DNA from: Paracoccus spongiarum | GTDB taxonomy: Bacteria > Pseudomonadota > Alphaproteobacteria > Rhodobacterales > Rhodobacteraceae | Direction: 5' to 3' | Assembly: GCF_030732095.1 (NCBI RefSeq) | Contig: NZ_JAVAMQ010000002.1 | Span: 248,001-312,000 of the forward strand | Length of the DNA stretch: 64,000 nt | In this document: positions 1-8,445 of the stretch, piece after piece | How the letters are laid out: each line of letters starts with the position of its first letter | Position numbering within the stretch: position 1 is the first letter of the stretch | Made by a program: the position numbers and the translations under genes | The notes under the pieces: generated by a model | Seen by the model: the letters and a program-made list of their open reading frames with translations, nothing else | The model's database searches: none | Told to the model about the DNA's origin: nothing

Positions 1-476
1 ATCTCGACCCCCAGCGTGCCCTGGCCGGCGATCACATCGGCATGGTCGAAAGGCGGGATCAGCGCGAAGCCCTCGTCCCGCCGCAGCCGCCGCGCCTCGT
101 CAAAGGCCGCATCCTGGCTGGCCCCGATCACCCGGGCCTCGGCGCCCAGCGCGGTGATCGCATCGCGCTTGTTCTGCGGCACGAGGCGGGACAGGCAGAT
201 GATCGCGGGCAGGCCCAATTGCCGCGCGGCATGGGCCAGCGCACGGCCGTGATTGCCGGTCGAGGCGGTGGTGACGCCCGCCACATCGCCCAGACGCGCC
301 GCCGCGTTCGACGCGCCGCGCAGCTTGAAGGCGCCGGTATCCTGCAGATGCTCGCATTTCAGCCAGACCGGGCCTCCGGCGATCCGCGACAGGCTGTCCG
401 AGGTCCGCACCGGCGTCACCCGCACCATGTCGCGGATGCGCGCCGCTGCGGCGGTGATGTCGTCCGGCCCTACCAT
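1..476 (-). CDS. eutB: Hydroxyectoine utilization dehydratase EutB, partial
   Basis: The gene runs off the left edge; the first 158 residues are visible. It is a fold-type II PLP enzyme of the threonine dehydratase family: GAFKLRG carries the Schiff-base lysine (K51) and STGNHGRA (about 70-77) is the phosphate/substrate loop. In the known ueh/eut loci EutB works with EutA and EutC to turn 5-hydroxyectoine into ectoine. The ATG overlaps the 3' end of eutA by 7 bp, implying translational coupling. The general family is certain; the EutB assignment rests on the neighbours. eutC, eutD and eutE should lie just beyond the window. Confidence 0.85.
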   Translation of the reverse strand, partial: MVGPDDITAAAARIRDMVRVTPVRTSDSLSRIAGGPVWLKCEHLQDTGAFKLRGASNAAARLGDVAGVTTASTGNHGRALAHAARQLGLPAIICLSRLVPQNKRDAITALGAEARVIGASQDAAFDEARRLRRDEGFALIPPFDHADVIAGQGTLGVE

Positions 477-1174
477 GTGCGCAGCCGGAACAGCCGGCCC
501 GGTCCCCGGGCCGGAACCTGCGCCTGGTCCAGCATCGACCAGAACAGCGCCAGATTGGCGCTGACCACCGGCTTGCCCAGGCGATCCTCGATCTGGTCGA
601 TGATCCGCACCGCCGGCAGCGCGGTGCAGGACATGAACAGCGCCTCGGCGTCGGGATGGTCGGATTCCAGCGCAAATTCGATGATCTCGGCATCCGACAG
701 CAGGGCCATGTCGCGATCGTCTGCATGGCCCATCGAGTGCCGGGTGACCACGCCCAGCCCGTTGGCCTGGAAGTGATCGCCGACCAGATCGGTCGTCTCG
801 GGCAGATAGGGGGTCATCAGGGCGATCCGCCCGACACCCATCGCCGCAAATCCGCGCAGCGCCGCGGCGACCGGCGTGCTGATCGGAGCGCGTGCCCCGA
901 TCTCGTCCAGCACCGCCCGGCCCAGCACCGCCGAGGCCGAGGTGCAGCCGAAGCCGATGCCCTTCAACTCGACGCCGGGCACCAGCAGGTCTGCGGCGGC
1001 GCGCAGGCGCGGGCCGGTCTTCCTGAGGTTCTCGGCCGTGGTCGGGTTGTCAAAGGCGATGCGCGTGACATGCAGCCGGCAGCCCGGCGGCAGCAGGCGC
1101 GCGGCGTCCTCCTCGATGGTGAGGTCGGTGGCCAGGGCGATCAACCCGAAGCGGTTCATGCTGTCGCGCCACAT
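470..1174 (-). CDS. eutA: Ectoine utilization protein EutA (Asp/Glu racemase family)
   Basis: This 234-residue cytosolic protein has the two-cysteine plan of the Asp/Glu racemase superfamily: C77 in GFGCTSA and C183 in FMSCTAL. In hydroxyectoine-using Rhodobacterales EutA is thought to change the stereochemistry of hydroxyectoine before EutB and EutC act. The start at 1174 is chosen because GAGG lies 6 bases upstream; an in-frame ATG at 1159 has no good ribosome site. It sits between usp and eutB in one minus-strand operon. Arylmalonate decarboxylase-like proteins share the fold, but the gene order supports EutA. Confidence 0.85.
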   Translation of the reverse strand: MWRDSMNRFGLIALATDLTIEEDAARLLPPGCRLHVTRIAFDNPTTAENLRKTGPRLRAAADLLVPGVELKGIGFGCTSASAVLGRAVLDEIGARAPISTPVAAALRGFAAMGVGRIALMTPYLPETTDLVGDHFQANGLGVVTRHSMGHADDRDMALLSDAEIIEFALESDHPDAEALFMSCTALPAVRIIDQIEDRLGKPVVSANLALFWSMLDQAQVPARGPGRLFRLRTW

Positions 1175-1192
1175 GGTCTGCCTCGTCCGTGC

Positions 1193-1639
1193 TCACACGA
1201 CCATGACCGGGCAATCGGCCAGCCCGGTCACCTTGTGGCTGACCGAACCCAGCAGATAGCCCTCGGTCGCGCCCAGCCCGCGCGAGCCGACGACGATCAG
1301 ATCGCAGCCCTTTTCCTCGGCCACCGCGACGATGGTGCGCGCGGGCTGCCCCGCCTTGATGAAGGCACTGACCCGTGCCACGCCGGCATCGCTGGCATGG
1401 CTCTTGGCATAGTCGGCGGCGTCGCGGGCGGTGCCCCGCATCGCCTCGTCCAGATTGCCGCCCGGTTCGACGCTGCCGCGCACCATCGACAGCGACGCCT
1501 CGAGCATCGAATGGTGGCGATAGACGGTCAGCACCACCAGCTGCGCCGCGCACAGCCGCGCCAGCTCGGTCGCCTTCATCAGCGCGCGTTCGGCGCCGTG
1601 CGAGCCGTCATAGGCGATCAGGATCTTGTCGAAGACCAT
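1193..1639 (-). CDS. usp: Universal stress protein linked to the ectoine TRAP transporter
   Basis: This 148-residue UspA-fold protein begins MVFDKILIAYDGS and carries the nucleotide-binding pattern G-x2-G-x9-G-S in GSRGLGATEGYLLGSVSHK near the C-terminus, so ATP binding is likely. It lies 12 bp downstream of uehC and upstream of eutA. The same place is held by usp in Ruegeria and by teaD in Halomonas, where TeaD is an ATP-binding regulator of the ectoine TRAP transporter. A role in tuning UehABC activity is inferred from that synteny. Confidence 0.88.
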   Translation of the reverse strand: MVFDKILIAYDGSHGAERALMKATELARLCAAQLVVLTVYRHHSMLEASLSMVRGSVEPGGNLDEAMRGTARDAADYAKSHASDAGVARVSAFIKAGQPARTIVAVAEEKGCDLIVVGSRGLGATEGYLLGSVSHKVTGLADCPVMVV

Positions 1640-1651
1640 CGGCGCCCCCTT

Positions 1652-2938
1652 TCACTTGTCGAAGGCAAGGTCGCGCAGGAACAGCGCGATCTGCGGAAAG
1701 AAGATCAGCAGGACGGCCACCGACAGCAGGATCAGGATGAACGGTGGCGTGCCGCGCACCACCTCGGCATAGGGCCGCTTGAAGACGGCGATGGCGGTGA
1801 AGATGTCGCAGCCGAAGGGCGGTGTCGCGCTGCCGATGGCGACCTGAAGCGTGATGATCGTGCCGACCAGCACCGGATCGAGGCCGACCGACTGCACCAC
1901 CGGCGCGAAGATCGGCACGAAGATCAGGATCACCACGATCGGATCGACGAACATGCAGCCGACGAAGAAGGCAATCGAGATGGTGAACAGCACGCCATAC
2001 GGACCCATCTGGTCGATGCCGATGGCGCCCAGCACCTGCTGGGGGATCTGGGCGAAGCTGATGACATAGGAGAAGGCGGCCCCCGCCCCCACCAGGATGA
2101 ACACCACCGCGGTGATCAGCCCGGTCGATTTCGCGGTGGCGTAAAGCTGCTTCAGGCTCATCTCGCGAAAGACGACCATCTCCAGGAACAGCGCATACAG
2201 CACGCATGCCGCCGCGGCCTCGGTCGGCGAGAAGATGCCGCCATAGATGCCGCCCACGATGATGACCGGAAAGCCCAGCGGCCACAGCGCCCGGCGCAGC
2301 GCGGACCACCGTTCTGCCCAGTCGGCCTTCGGCTCGGTCGGGACGTTGTTGCGGGTCGCGTAGATGTAGGAATAGATCGAGAACAGCACGAGGATCAGCA
2401 GGCCCGGTCCGATCCCGGCGATGAACAGTTCCGAGATCGAGGTGCCCGACACCACGCCATAGATGATCATTCCGATCGAGGGCGGGATCAGGAAGGCGAT
2501 GTCCGAGGCGTTGACGATCAGCGCCAGCACGAAGCTGTCATTGTAGCCCGCCCGCAGCATCCGCGGCCGCAGCGGCCCGCCCACCGCGACCACCGTCGCC
2601 TGCGTCGAACCCGAGACCGCGCCGAACAGCGTGCAGGCCGTCGCGGTCGAGACCGCAAGCCCGCCCTTCAGGTGCCCGACAAAGGCCATCACGAGGTCGA
2701 TCAGCCGGTTGGCCGACTGCCCGCGTGTCATGATGTCGGCGGCGAAGATGAACATCGGCACCGCGATCAGGCTGGCCGGCCGGATGCCGCCCAGGATCTG
2801 CTGGACCATGGTGTCCAGTTGGCCAAGCCCTCCGAACAGCGTGACGAAGCCGATCAGCGATCCGGCGATCAGCGGGATCATCATCGGAAATCCCAGCAGC
2901 AGCAGGAAGATCATCGCGCCGAAGATTGCCCAGGCCAT
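1652..2938 (-). CDS. uehC: Ectoine/hydroxyectoine TRAP transporter, large permease UehC
   Basis: This 428-residue DctM-type permease is the usual length for a TRAP large subunit and is hydrophobic throughout, with about 12 predicted membrane segments. Typical DctM stretches include FGAVSGSTQATVVAVGG and IPPSIGMIIYGVVSGTS. It forms the ion-coupled translocation channel with UehB and takes substrate from UehA. Only 3 bases separate its start from the uehB stop. Family assignment is certain; ectoine specificity follows from the enuR/usp/eut neighbours. Confidence 0.93.
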   Translation of the reverse strand: MAWAIFGAMIFLLLLGFPMMIPLIAGSLIGFVTLFGGLGQLDTMVQQILGGIRPASLIAVPMFIFAADIMTRGQSANRLIDLVMAFVGHLKGGLAVSTATACTLFGAVSGSTQATVVAVGGPLRPRMLRAGYNDSFVLALIVNASDIAFLIPPSIGMIIYGVVSGTSISELFIAGIGPGLLILVLFSIYSYIYATRNNVPTEPKADWAERWSALRRALWPLGFPVIIVGGIYGGIFSPTEAAAACVLYALFLEMVVFREMSLKQLYATAKSTGLITAVVFILVGAGAAFSYVISFAQIPQQVLGAIGIDQMGPYGVLFTISIAFFVGCMFVDPIVVILIFVPIFAPVVQSVGLDPVLVGTIITLQVAIGSATPPFGCDIFTAIAVFKRPYAEVVRGTPPFILILLSVAVLLIFFPQIALFLRDLAFDK

Positions 2939-2941
2939 CGT

Positions 2942-3592
2942 TCAGACCTCCTCTTCGTGGCTGTCGTCATAGCCCTCGACCGTGCTGGTCGACAGCCAGA
3001 TATCCTTGTCCAGCAGGTTCTTGATGGCGGTCAGCCCGTATTGCAGCCCGGTCAGGAAGAACCCGAGCGGCGCCCAGACGATGATCCACCATTGCGGGAT
3101 CTGAAGCGCCGGCAAAAGCCGCCCGCGCGAGGCCTGCGTCAGCACGTATTGCAGCGAATACCACGCCAGCAGGAACATCGCGGCGGCGGTGACGACCGCG
3201 ATCAGGACCATCAGCGGCTTGCGCAGGCGGAACGGCAGCGCGTCGAAGAAGGCCGACATGCGGATGTGCCGCCCGTGCCGCGCGGCGTAGGAAATGCCCG
3301 CGAAGGTGATCAGGATGATCAGTGCCTGGTTCAGTTCTTCCGAGAAATAGATGCTTTGGCCCAGCACATAGCGACCGACGACATTGGCCATCGTGTTGGC
3401 GGCCATCAGCAGGACGCCGATGGCCAGCAGCACCGCCTCGATCCGCGCGACGGCGACATCGATCACGCCCAGGACGCCCGGCAGGCCCGAGACATAGGCC
3501 GAATCGTCGATGTCATCGTCGAGCGACACCGCCTCGGCCGCGGCGATGACATCGGGATCGGGCGTCGGGGCGTGCTTGTCGTCAAGCGTCAT
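2942..3592 (-). CDS. uehB: Ectoine/hydroxyectoine TRAP transporter, small permease UehB
   Basis: This 216-residue DctQ-type subunit has an acidic cytosolic N-terminus of about 50 residues and then four membrane segments. The segment [17 protein letters not shown], followed by [14 protein letters not shown], is characteristic of TRAP small permeases. It pairs with UehC in the inner membrane. The acidic N-terminal extension is longer than in many DctQ proteins. It is separated from uehA by about 125 bp containing a strong stem-loop. Confidence 0.92.
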   Translation of the reverse strand: MTLDDKHAPTPDPDVIAAAEAVSLDDDIDDSAYVSGLPGVLGVIDVAVARIEAVLLAIGVLLMAANTMANVVGRYVLGQSIYFSEELNQALIILITFAGISYAARHGRHIRMSAFFDALPFRLRKPLMVLIAVVTAAAMFLLAWYSLQYVLTQASRGRLLPALQIPQWWIIVWAPLGFFLTGLQYGLTAIKNLLDKDIWLSTSTVEGYDDSHEEEV

Positions 3593-3678
3593 GGCCGCTG
3601 TCTTTCCTGTGCGGGCAGGACTGGCCAGACCCCGTCATGGCGGGTCGGCCAGCCGGCGATGCGATGCGCGGGGCGGCG

Positions 3679-3706
3679 GGCGGCCGGACGGATGGTCCCG
3701 GCCGCC
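3679..3706 (-). other. Intercistronic stem-loop between uehA and uehB
   Basis: A perfect 9-bp stem (ggcggccgg / ccggccgcc) with a 10-base loop lies just after the uehA stop codon. There is no U-tract, so it is more likely an mRNA stabiliser or partial terminator. Such hairpins often give the binding protein more transcript than its permeases; that role is inferred here. Confidence 0.6.
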
Positions 3707-3717
3707 AGCCCTGCCGG

Positions 3718-4731
3718 TCAGCTGCCCGAAGCGGCAGCCTCGAGATCGGCCTTCATCTGGTCAAGGATCTCCTGCGCCTTGGGTCCGCCGATCTTCAGGA
3801 ACTCCTGCTCGACGGCCTCGGCGGTCGCCTTGAAGGGCGCGCGCTGCTCCTCGGTCAGTTCGGTGATGGTGATCGAGGGCTTGGCGGCCTTGATCTTCTC
3901 CAGCGACTCCTCGGTCAGGCCGGTCTGGTAGTCAACGATATAGTCGAAGGACGCCTCGATGGCGTCGCGCACCATCTGCTGATCCTCGGCCGAGAGCCCG
4001 TCGAAGAACTCCTTGTTGGCCATCACCGCGGTGGTGAAGTTGTTGTGGCCGGCGCGGGTGATGTAGTCGGTCACCTCGTACATCTTGGTCGATTCGATGA
4101 AGAAGGCCGGGTTTTCCTGGCCCTGGATGATGCCGGTCTGCAGCGCGCCATAAACCTCGCCCCAGGGCAGCGGCGTGGGCGTCGCGCCGAAGGACTGGTA
4201 GCTGCTGACCAGCAGCGGGTTGGTCATCACCCGGAACTTCACCTCGTTCAGGTCCTCCGGCGATGTGACCTCGGTCGTGGTGGTCATCATCACCTCGCCC
4301 TCGGGGAACATGGTCAGCAGTTCCAGCCCCTGTTCTGCGTAAAGCGGCGGGAACAGTTCCTTGATGGCCTTCGAGTTGCGGAAGAAGCTGACCAGCTGTT
4401 CCTGGTCGGCGGGCAGCAGGTAGGGAACGAAGAACACCTGCGCCTCGGGGATCAGCGCGCCGGTGAAGCCGGGCGACTGGTCGACGAATTGCAGGATGCC
4501 CGATTGCGCCTGCTCCATGATGTCGGCGGACTCGCCCAGGGTGCCGAAGGGGAAAAGCTGCACCTCGTGGTCGGAATTGGCCTCGACCTCTTCCTTGAAC
4601 TTCTGGGCGAACTTGCCCTGCACCTCTTCCATCGCCTCTTCGAACGCATAGCGCCAGGTGTCGGCCATGGCCGTCCCCGCGCCCAGGACGAGGGCGGCGA
4701 GGCTAACGGCGGTCAATGTCTTGCAGGTCAT
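3718..4731 (-). CDS. uehA: Ectoine/hydroxyectoine-binding TRAP protein UehA
   Basis: This DctP-type periplasmic binding protein of 337 residues has a signal peptide (MTCKTLTAVSLAALVLGAG, cleaved after TAMA). Family features include the central R-x-M-x-N-P block (RVMTNP) and WGEVYGALQTGIIQGQENP, which in TRAP binding proteins shapes the ligand site. It captures ectoines for UehBC. The start at 4731 is used because a signal peptide follows and GGAGG lies 4 bases upstream; an in-frame start at 4851 would bury the signal. First gene after enuR, with its own promoter at 4869-4897. Confidence 0.93.
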   Translation of the reverse strand: MTCKTLTAVSLAALVLGAGTAMADTWRYAFEEAMEEVQGKFAQKFKEEVEANSDHEVQLFPFGTLGESADIMEQAQSGILQFVDQSPGFTGALIPEAQVFFVPYLLPADQEQLVSFFRNSKAIKELFPPLYAEQGLELLTMFPEGEVMMTTTTEVTSPEDLNEVKFRVMTNPLLVSSYQSFGATPTPLPWGEVYGALQTGIIQGQENPAFFIESTKMYEVTDYITRAGHNNFTTAVMANKEFFDGLSAEDQQMVRDAIEASFDYIVDYQTGLTEESLEKIKAAKPSITITELTEEQRAPFKATAEAVEQEFLKIGGPKAQEILDQMKADLEAAASGS

Positions 4732-4856
4732 GATACCTCCTGTGGGATGGGGCCGTGTGACGCGATGCAGCCACGGCCTCCGGTTGGCAGGATTCGGGTC
4801 GTTGCAGCCCGATCCGACTGGCTCCGAGAGATCGTGCCAGCCAGAACTCAAGTCAA

Positions 4857-4897
4857 TTGATATATTAAATCATGACAATTTAGGCGCCGAGTGTCAA
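4857..4897 (-). promoter_or_regulatory. uehA promoter with probable EnuR operator
   Basis: On the minus strand a perfect -35 box TTGACA (4897-4892) is followed, after exactly 17 bases, by CATGAT (4874-4869), a 4/6 match to the -10 consensus. The -35 box overlaps the enuR stop codon. An AT-rich imperfect inverted repeat, TTG...CAA with matching inner AT pairs, spans 4857-4878 over the -10 box in otherwise GC-rich DNA. A repressor bound there would block RNA polymerase, which fits EnuR acting as the repressor of ectoine genes. Boxes are read by eye; the operator call is inference. Confidence 0.6.
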
Positions 4898-6303
4898 ATC
4901 GGTGCCTGATCCGGGGCAGCAGCGTCGCCCTGATCTGCCGGCGCAGCGGGCAGGATTTCCGCAAGGGTTGCAAGCGCCGCGTCCAGTTCGCGCACCGAAC
5001 AGCCGCCCAGACACAGCCGCAGCGCCGGGCTGCGATCGGTCACCGAAAAGCCCGCGCCCGGGGCCAGCGCGATGTCATGGCGCAGCGCCGCGCGCAGCAG
5101 CCGCTGCTCGTCCGCACCGCCGGGCAGCGGCACCCACCGGTGCAGCCCGTGCGGGAAGCCATGCGTGCGCGCCCCCAGCACCCGCCGCGCCAGCCGGTTG
5201 CGCCCGGCCAGTTCGGCGCGCTGGGCCTGCAGCAGCGCATCGGCGATGCCGCTGTCGATCCAGTCGCGGGCAATCTCGGCCAGAAGCGGGGTGGCCATCC
5301 AGCTGACCGAAAGATGCCGGTTCAGGATCCGTTCGGCCAGCGCATCGGGCATCGCCAGAAAGCCAAGCCGCAGCCCCGGCGCCAGGCATTTGCTGAGCCC
5401 GGTCATGTAGAGGCTGCGGTCGGGCGCAAAGCTTGCAACCGGTGGCGGCCGGCGCGGCGCGACCGGGCCCAGCACGTCGCTTTCGATGATGATCAGCCCC
5501 CATTCGGCCGCGGTCTCGGCCAGTGCCTCGCGCCGGGCCCGATCCATGATCCGCGCCTGCGGCGATGCACCCGAGGGCAGCAGGAACACCGCGCGCAGCT
5601 TGCCCGCCGCGCTGCGCGCCGCCGCGGCCAGCGCCTCGGGCAGCATGCCGCCCGCATCGCAAGCCACGCCGCGCATCCGCAGGTGCAGATGGCGGATCGC
5701 CGGTTTCAGCGTGTGGCAGGTAAAGCCCTCGGTGGCGATCTCGTCGCCGGGCTGTGCCACCGACATCAGCGCCACCATCAGCGCGGGCGTGCAGCCATTG
5801 GTGATCAGGATGCGCTGTGCGGGCACCACCATGCCGCAGCGCGCCAGCCAGCCCGCCGCCATTCCGCCATACAGCGCCATGGTCTGGCGCGGCCGGAACG
5901 AATACATCGCCGGATCGGGCAGCCGGTCGGCCACGCGGCGCAGCGAGGCGCGCCAGGCCTCGGCGATGGCGGGCAGCCGCACCGGGGTCATCATCGACAG
6001 ATCGACGGGCGGCCGCGTGGTCGGCGCGCGGAACCACGGCACCTCCACCGTCTCGCGCGGACCCGACCGCACGAAGCTGCCGCGCCCCACCTCGCCCGAG
6101 ATCAGGTCGGCGCGGATCAGTTCCTCATAGGCCCGGCTGACCGTCTGCACCGAGATGCCCAGTTGCCAGGCAAGGTCGCGATGCGGCGGCAGGCGGTCGC
6201 CCGGGCGCAGGCTGCCCGCGTCGATGGCGGCGGCGATGCCCTGCGCCAGGCTGCGATAGGCAGGGCGTGCGATATCCGCGCGGGTCAGGGGCCAATGCGA
6301 CAT
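4894..6303 (-). CDS. enuR: MocR/GntR-type ectoine regulator EnuR
   Basis: This 469-residue protein has an N-terminal GntR winged helix (about 5-75, with LPPHRDLAWQLGISVQTVSR as the recognition part) fused to a class I aminotransferase-like domain. MTGLSKCLAPGLRLGFL carries the PLP lysine near residue 300. In Ruegeria EnuR represses the ectoine import/catabolic genes and is released by N-acetyl-diaminobutyrate reacting with its PLP. The ATG at 6303 is the first residue of the conserved start; longer in-frame extensions cross into asnC on the opposite strand. It lies directly upstream of uehA in the same direction. Confidence 0.92.
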   Translation of the reverse strand: MSHWPLTRADIARPAYRSLAQGIAAAIDAGSLRPGDRLPPHRDLAWQLGISVQTVSRAYEELIRADLISGEVGRGSFVRSGPRETVEVPWFRAPTTRPPVDLSMMTPVRLPAIAEAWRASLRRVADRLPDPAMYSFRPRQTMALYGGMAAGWLARCGMVVPAQRILITNGCTPALMVALMSVAQPGDEIATEGFTCHTLKPAIRHLHLRMRGVACDAGGMLPEALAAAARSAAGKLRAVFLLPSGASPQARIMDRARREALAETAAEWGLIIIESDVLGPVAPRRPPPVASFAPDRSLYMTGLSKCLAPGLRLGFLAMPDALAERILNRHLSVSWMATPLLAEIARDWIDSGIADALLQAQRAELAGRNRLARRVLGARTHGFPHGLHRWVPLPGGADEQRLLRAALRHDIALAPGAGFSVTDRSPALRLCLGGCSVRELDAALATLAEILPAAPADQGDAAAPDQAPI

Positions 6304-6375
6304 GGGGCCAGTTGAGCCAAGCCGCAGCGGCTTGTCCAGATTGACATTTTCCCGGCCTGCGGAAACAACCGTCGA

Positions 6376-6855
6376 ATGGCCCACACCCGACTGGACGACC
6401 GAGACATCGCCATCCTCGCGACGCTGTCGCGCGAGGGGCGCATCGCCAAGACCGATCTGGCGGCGCGGGTGAACCTGTCGCCGACGCCGTGCTGGGAGCG
6501 GATGAAGCGGCTGGAAAAGGCCGGACTGATCCGCGGCTATCGCGCCGAGATCGACCTTGCCGGGCTGGGTCCGCATGTGCAGGTCTTCGTCACGGTCGAG
6601 CTGGAAAGCCACCGCGCCGAAAGCTTCCAGATCTTCGAACGCACCGTCGCCCGGATGCCCGAGATCAGCGGCTGCTGGGCGATCGGCGGCGGCTATGACT
6701 ATCTGATGCAGGTGATCACGACCGATGTGGCGGCCTTCCAGACGCTGATGGACGGGCTGCTGGAAAGCCGCGCCGGGGTGCGGCGGTATTTCAGCTATAT
6801 CGTCACCAAGCCGGTCAAGGACCTGCCGCCGGCGCTGGCGCTGCTGCCCGGCTAG
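6376..6855 (+). CDS. asnC: Lrp/AsnC-type regulator of ectoine catabolism
   Basis: This 159-residue Lrp/AsnC protein has an N-terminal helix-turn-helix (about 5-50, RIAKTDLAARVNLSPTPCWER) and a C-terminal RAM ligand domain with GGYDYLMQV. Homologues (AsnC in Ruegeria, DoeX in Halomonas) bind ectoine-locus DNA. It is divergent from enuR across 72 bp and precedes ssd. In Ruegeria all these genes point one way; here asnC-ssd-atf have been flipped relative to uehABC. It may act at the palindrome at 6889-6901. Confidence 0.88.
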   Translation: MAHTRLDDRDIAILATLSREGRIAKTDLAARVNLSPTPCWERMKRLEKAGLIRGYRAEIDLAGLGPHVQVFVTVELESHRAESFQIFERTVARMPEISGCWAIGGGYDYLMQVITTDVAAFQTLMDGLLESRAGVRRYFSYIVTKPVKDLPPALALLPG

Positions 6856-6888
6856 GCGCGGGTTTCTCTGGCGCCGGCTGCCGACAAA

Positions 6889-6901
6889 AGAGGATTCCTC
6901 T
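6889..6901. promoter_or_regulatory. 13-bp palindrome upstream of ssd
   Basis: AGAGGA-T-TCCTCT is a perfect inverted repeat in the 118-bp gap between asnC and ssd, 72 bases before the ssd start. Its place suggests an operator, perhaps for the AsnC-type regulator, but no binding evidence exists. Confidence 0.35.
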
Positions 6902-6973
6902 GCCCTGCCCGTCCGGCTTGGTGAAATCGACTGCCGGCGCCGTCGCATCCTTGGATCAACAAGGAGGTGTGCG

Positions 6974-8434
6974 ATGCTCGACAATCTGTCTTCCCGGCTG
7001 ACCGACAGGATCACCGATACCGCCCTGCTGGCAGGCCATGGCGATTTCGCCGGCGAGGGTCGGCTGGCGGTGCGCGATCCGGCGACCGGAGATCTGGTCG
7101 CACAGGTGGCGATCAGCGACGCGACCGGCGCCTGCGCCGCCGTCGATGCCGCGCAGGCGGCCTTTGCGGCATGGTCGACCACCCTGCCCCAGCATCGCGC
7201 TGCGACCCTGCATCGCTGGCACGACCTGATCCTTGCCGCGAAGGAGGACCTGGCCCGGATCATGGTCGCCGAACAGGGCAAGCCCGTCAGCGAGGCCCGC
7301 GGCGAGATCGACTATGCCGCCAGCTTCGTGCAGTTCTATGCCGAGGAGGCCCTGCGCCCGAACATCGAGGGCGTGACCAGCCATCTGGCCGATGCCGAGA
7401 TGGAGTTGTGGCGCGAACCCGTGGGCGTCGCCGCGCTGATCACGCCGTGGAACTTTCCCTGCGCGATGATCACCCGCAAGGCCGCCGCCGCGCTTGGCGC
7501 GGGCTGCACCGTGGTCATCCACCCCTCGGCCGAAACGCCGCTGTCGGCGCTGGCGCTGGCCGAACTGGCGCGGCGCGCGGGCTTTCCCGGGGGCGTGGTG
7601 AACACCGTCATCGGCGATGCCGCCACCATCGTCGGCGAATGGACCCGCGATGCCCGCGTCCGGGCGCTGTCCTTCACCGGCTCGACCGAGGTGGGGCGGC
7701 TGCTGTATCGCCAGTCCGCCGACACGGTCAAGCGGCTGGTGATGGAACTGGGCGGGCACGCCCCCTTCATCGTCTTCAAGGGCGCCGATCTGGACCGCGC
7801 GGTGGCCGAAGCCGTCAAGGCGAAATTCGCCACCTCGGGGCAGGATTGCCTGGGCGCCAACCGGTTCTACATCCACCGCCCGATCTATGACGAGTTCTGC
7901 GCCCGATTCACCGCGGCGGTCGAAAGGCTGACCATCGGCACCGGCATGGACGACCCCGATATCGGGCCGCTGATCCATGACCGCCAGATCGACAAGCAAA
8001 AGGCGCATGTCGCGGATGCGCTGGCCCAGGGCGCGCGGCTGCTGACCGGCGGCAGCGTCGACGAGGATCTGGGGCCGCTGTTCTTCAGGCCCACGGTGCT
8101 GGCCGATGTGCCCGACGAGGCCGCGATCATGTCCGAAGAGACCTTCGGCCCGGTCGCCGCGCTGTCGGTCTTTGACGACGAGGAGGAGGTGATCGCCCGC
8201 GCAAATGCCAGCGAATACGGTCTGGTCGCCTATGTCCACAGCCTCGATCCGCGCCGGATCTACCGGCTGACGCGGGCGTTGCAATACGGCATGGTGGCGG
8301 TGAACCGCACCAAGGTCACCGGCGCGCCGATACCCTTCGGGGGCATGAAGCAATCCGGCATCGGGCGCGAAGGCGCCCGCCAGGGCCTCGAGGCCTTTAC
8401 CGAAATCAAGTATGTCTGCCGCGACTGGGGTTGA
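6974..8434 (+). CDS. ssd: Semialdehyde dehydrogenase of ectoine catabolism (Ssd/DoeC-like)
   Basis: This 486-residue NAD(P)-dependent aldehyde dehydrogenase has the full catalytic set: TPWNFP at 158-162, E259 in MELGGHAP and the nucleophile C292 in SGQDCLG. It is closest to succinate-semialdehyde dehydrogenase (GabD) by motif. In ectoine breakdown this position oxidises aspartate semialdehyde, made by the neighbouring transaminase, to aspartate. AAGGAGGT lies 5 bases before the ATG. The substrate is inferred from gene order; succinate semialdehyde is the alternative. Confidence 0.88.
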   Translation: MLDNLSSRLTDRITDTALLAGHGDFAGEGRLAVRDPATGDLVAQVAISDATGACAAVDAAQAAFAAWSTTLPQHRAATLHRWHDLILAAKEDLARIMVAEQGKPVSEARGEIDYAASFVQFYAEEALRPNIEGVTSHLADAEMELWREPVGVAALITPWNFPCAMITRKAAAALGAGCTVVIHPSAETPLSALALAELARRAGFPGGVVNTVIGDAATIVGEWTRDARVRALSFTGSTEVGRLLYRQSADTVKRLVMELGGHAPFIVFKGADLDRAVAEAVKAKFATSGQDCLGANRFYIHRPIYDEFCARFTAAVERLTIGTGMDDPDIGPLIHDRQIDKQKAHVADALAQGARLLTGGSVDEDLGPLFFRPTVLADVPDEAAIMSEETFGPVAALSVFDDEEEVIARANASEYGLVAYVHSLDPRRIYRLTRALQYGMVAVNRTKVTGAPIPFGGMKQSGIGREGARQGLEAFTEIKYVCRDWG

Positions 8435-8445
8435 AAGGAACGACC

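Noticed and set aside
656..3931. 1091-codon open frame on the plus strand over the eut/ueh genes
   Set aside because: It is the antisense shadow of GC-rich genes; the product is rich in Arg, Gln, His and Asp with no domain, while the minus strand encodes clear TRAP and Usp proteins.
6304..6375. TTGACA at 6341 as a promoter for asnC
   Set aside because: No acceptable -10 box at 16-18 bases, so not listed as a promoter.
8431..8445. TTG start for the ectoine transaminase
   Set aside because: It overlaps the ssd stop and lacks a ribosome site; the ATG at 8446 has AAAGGA upstream.
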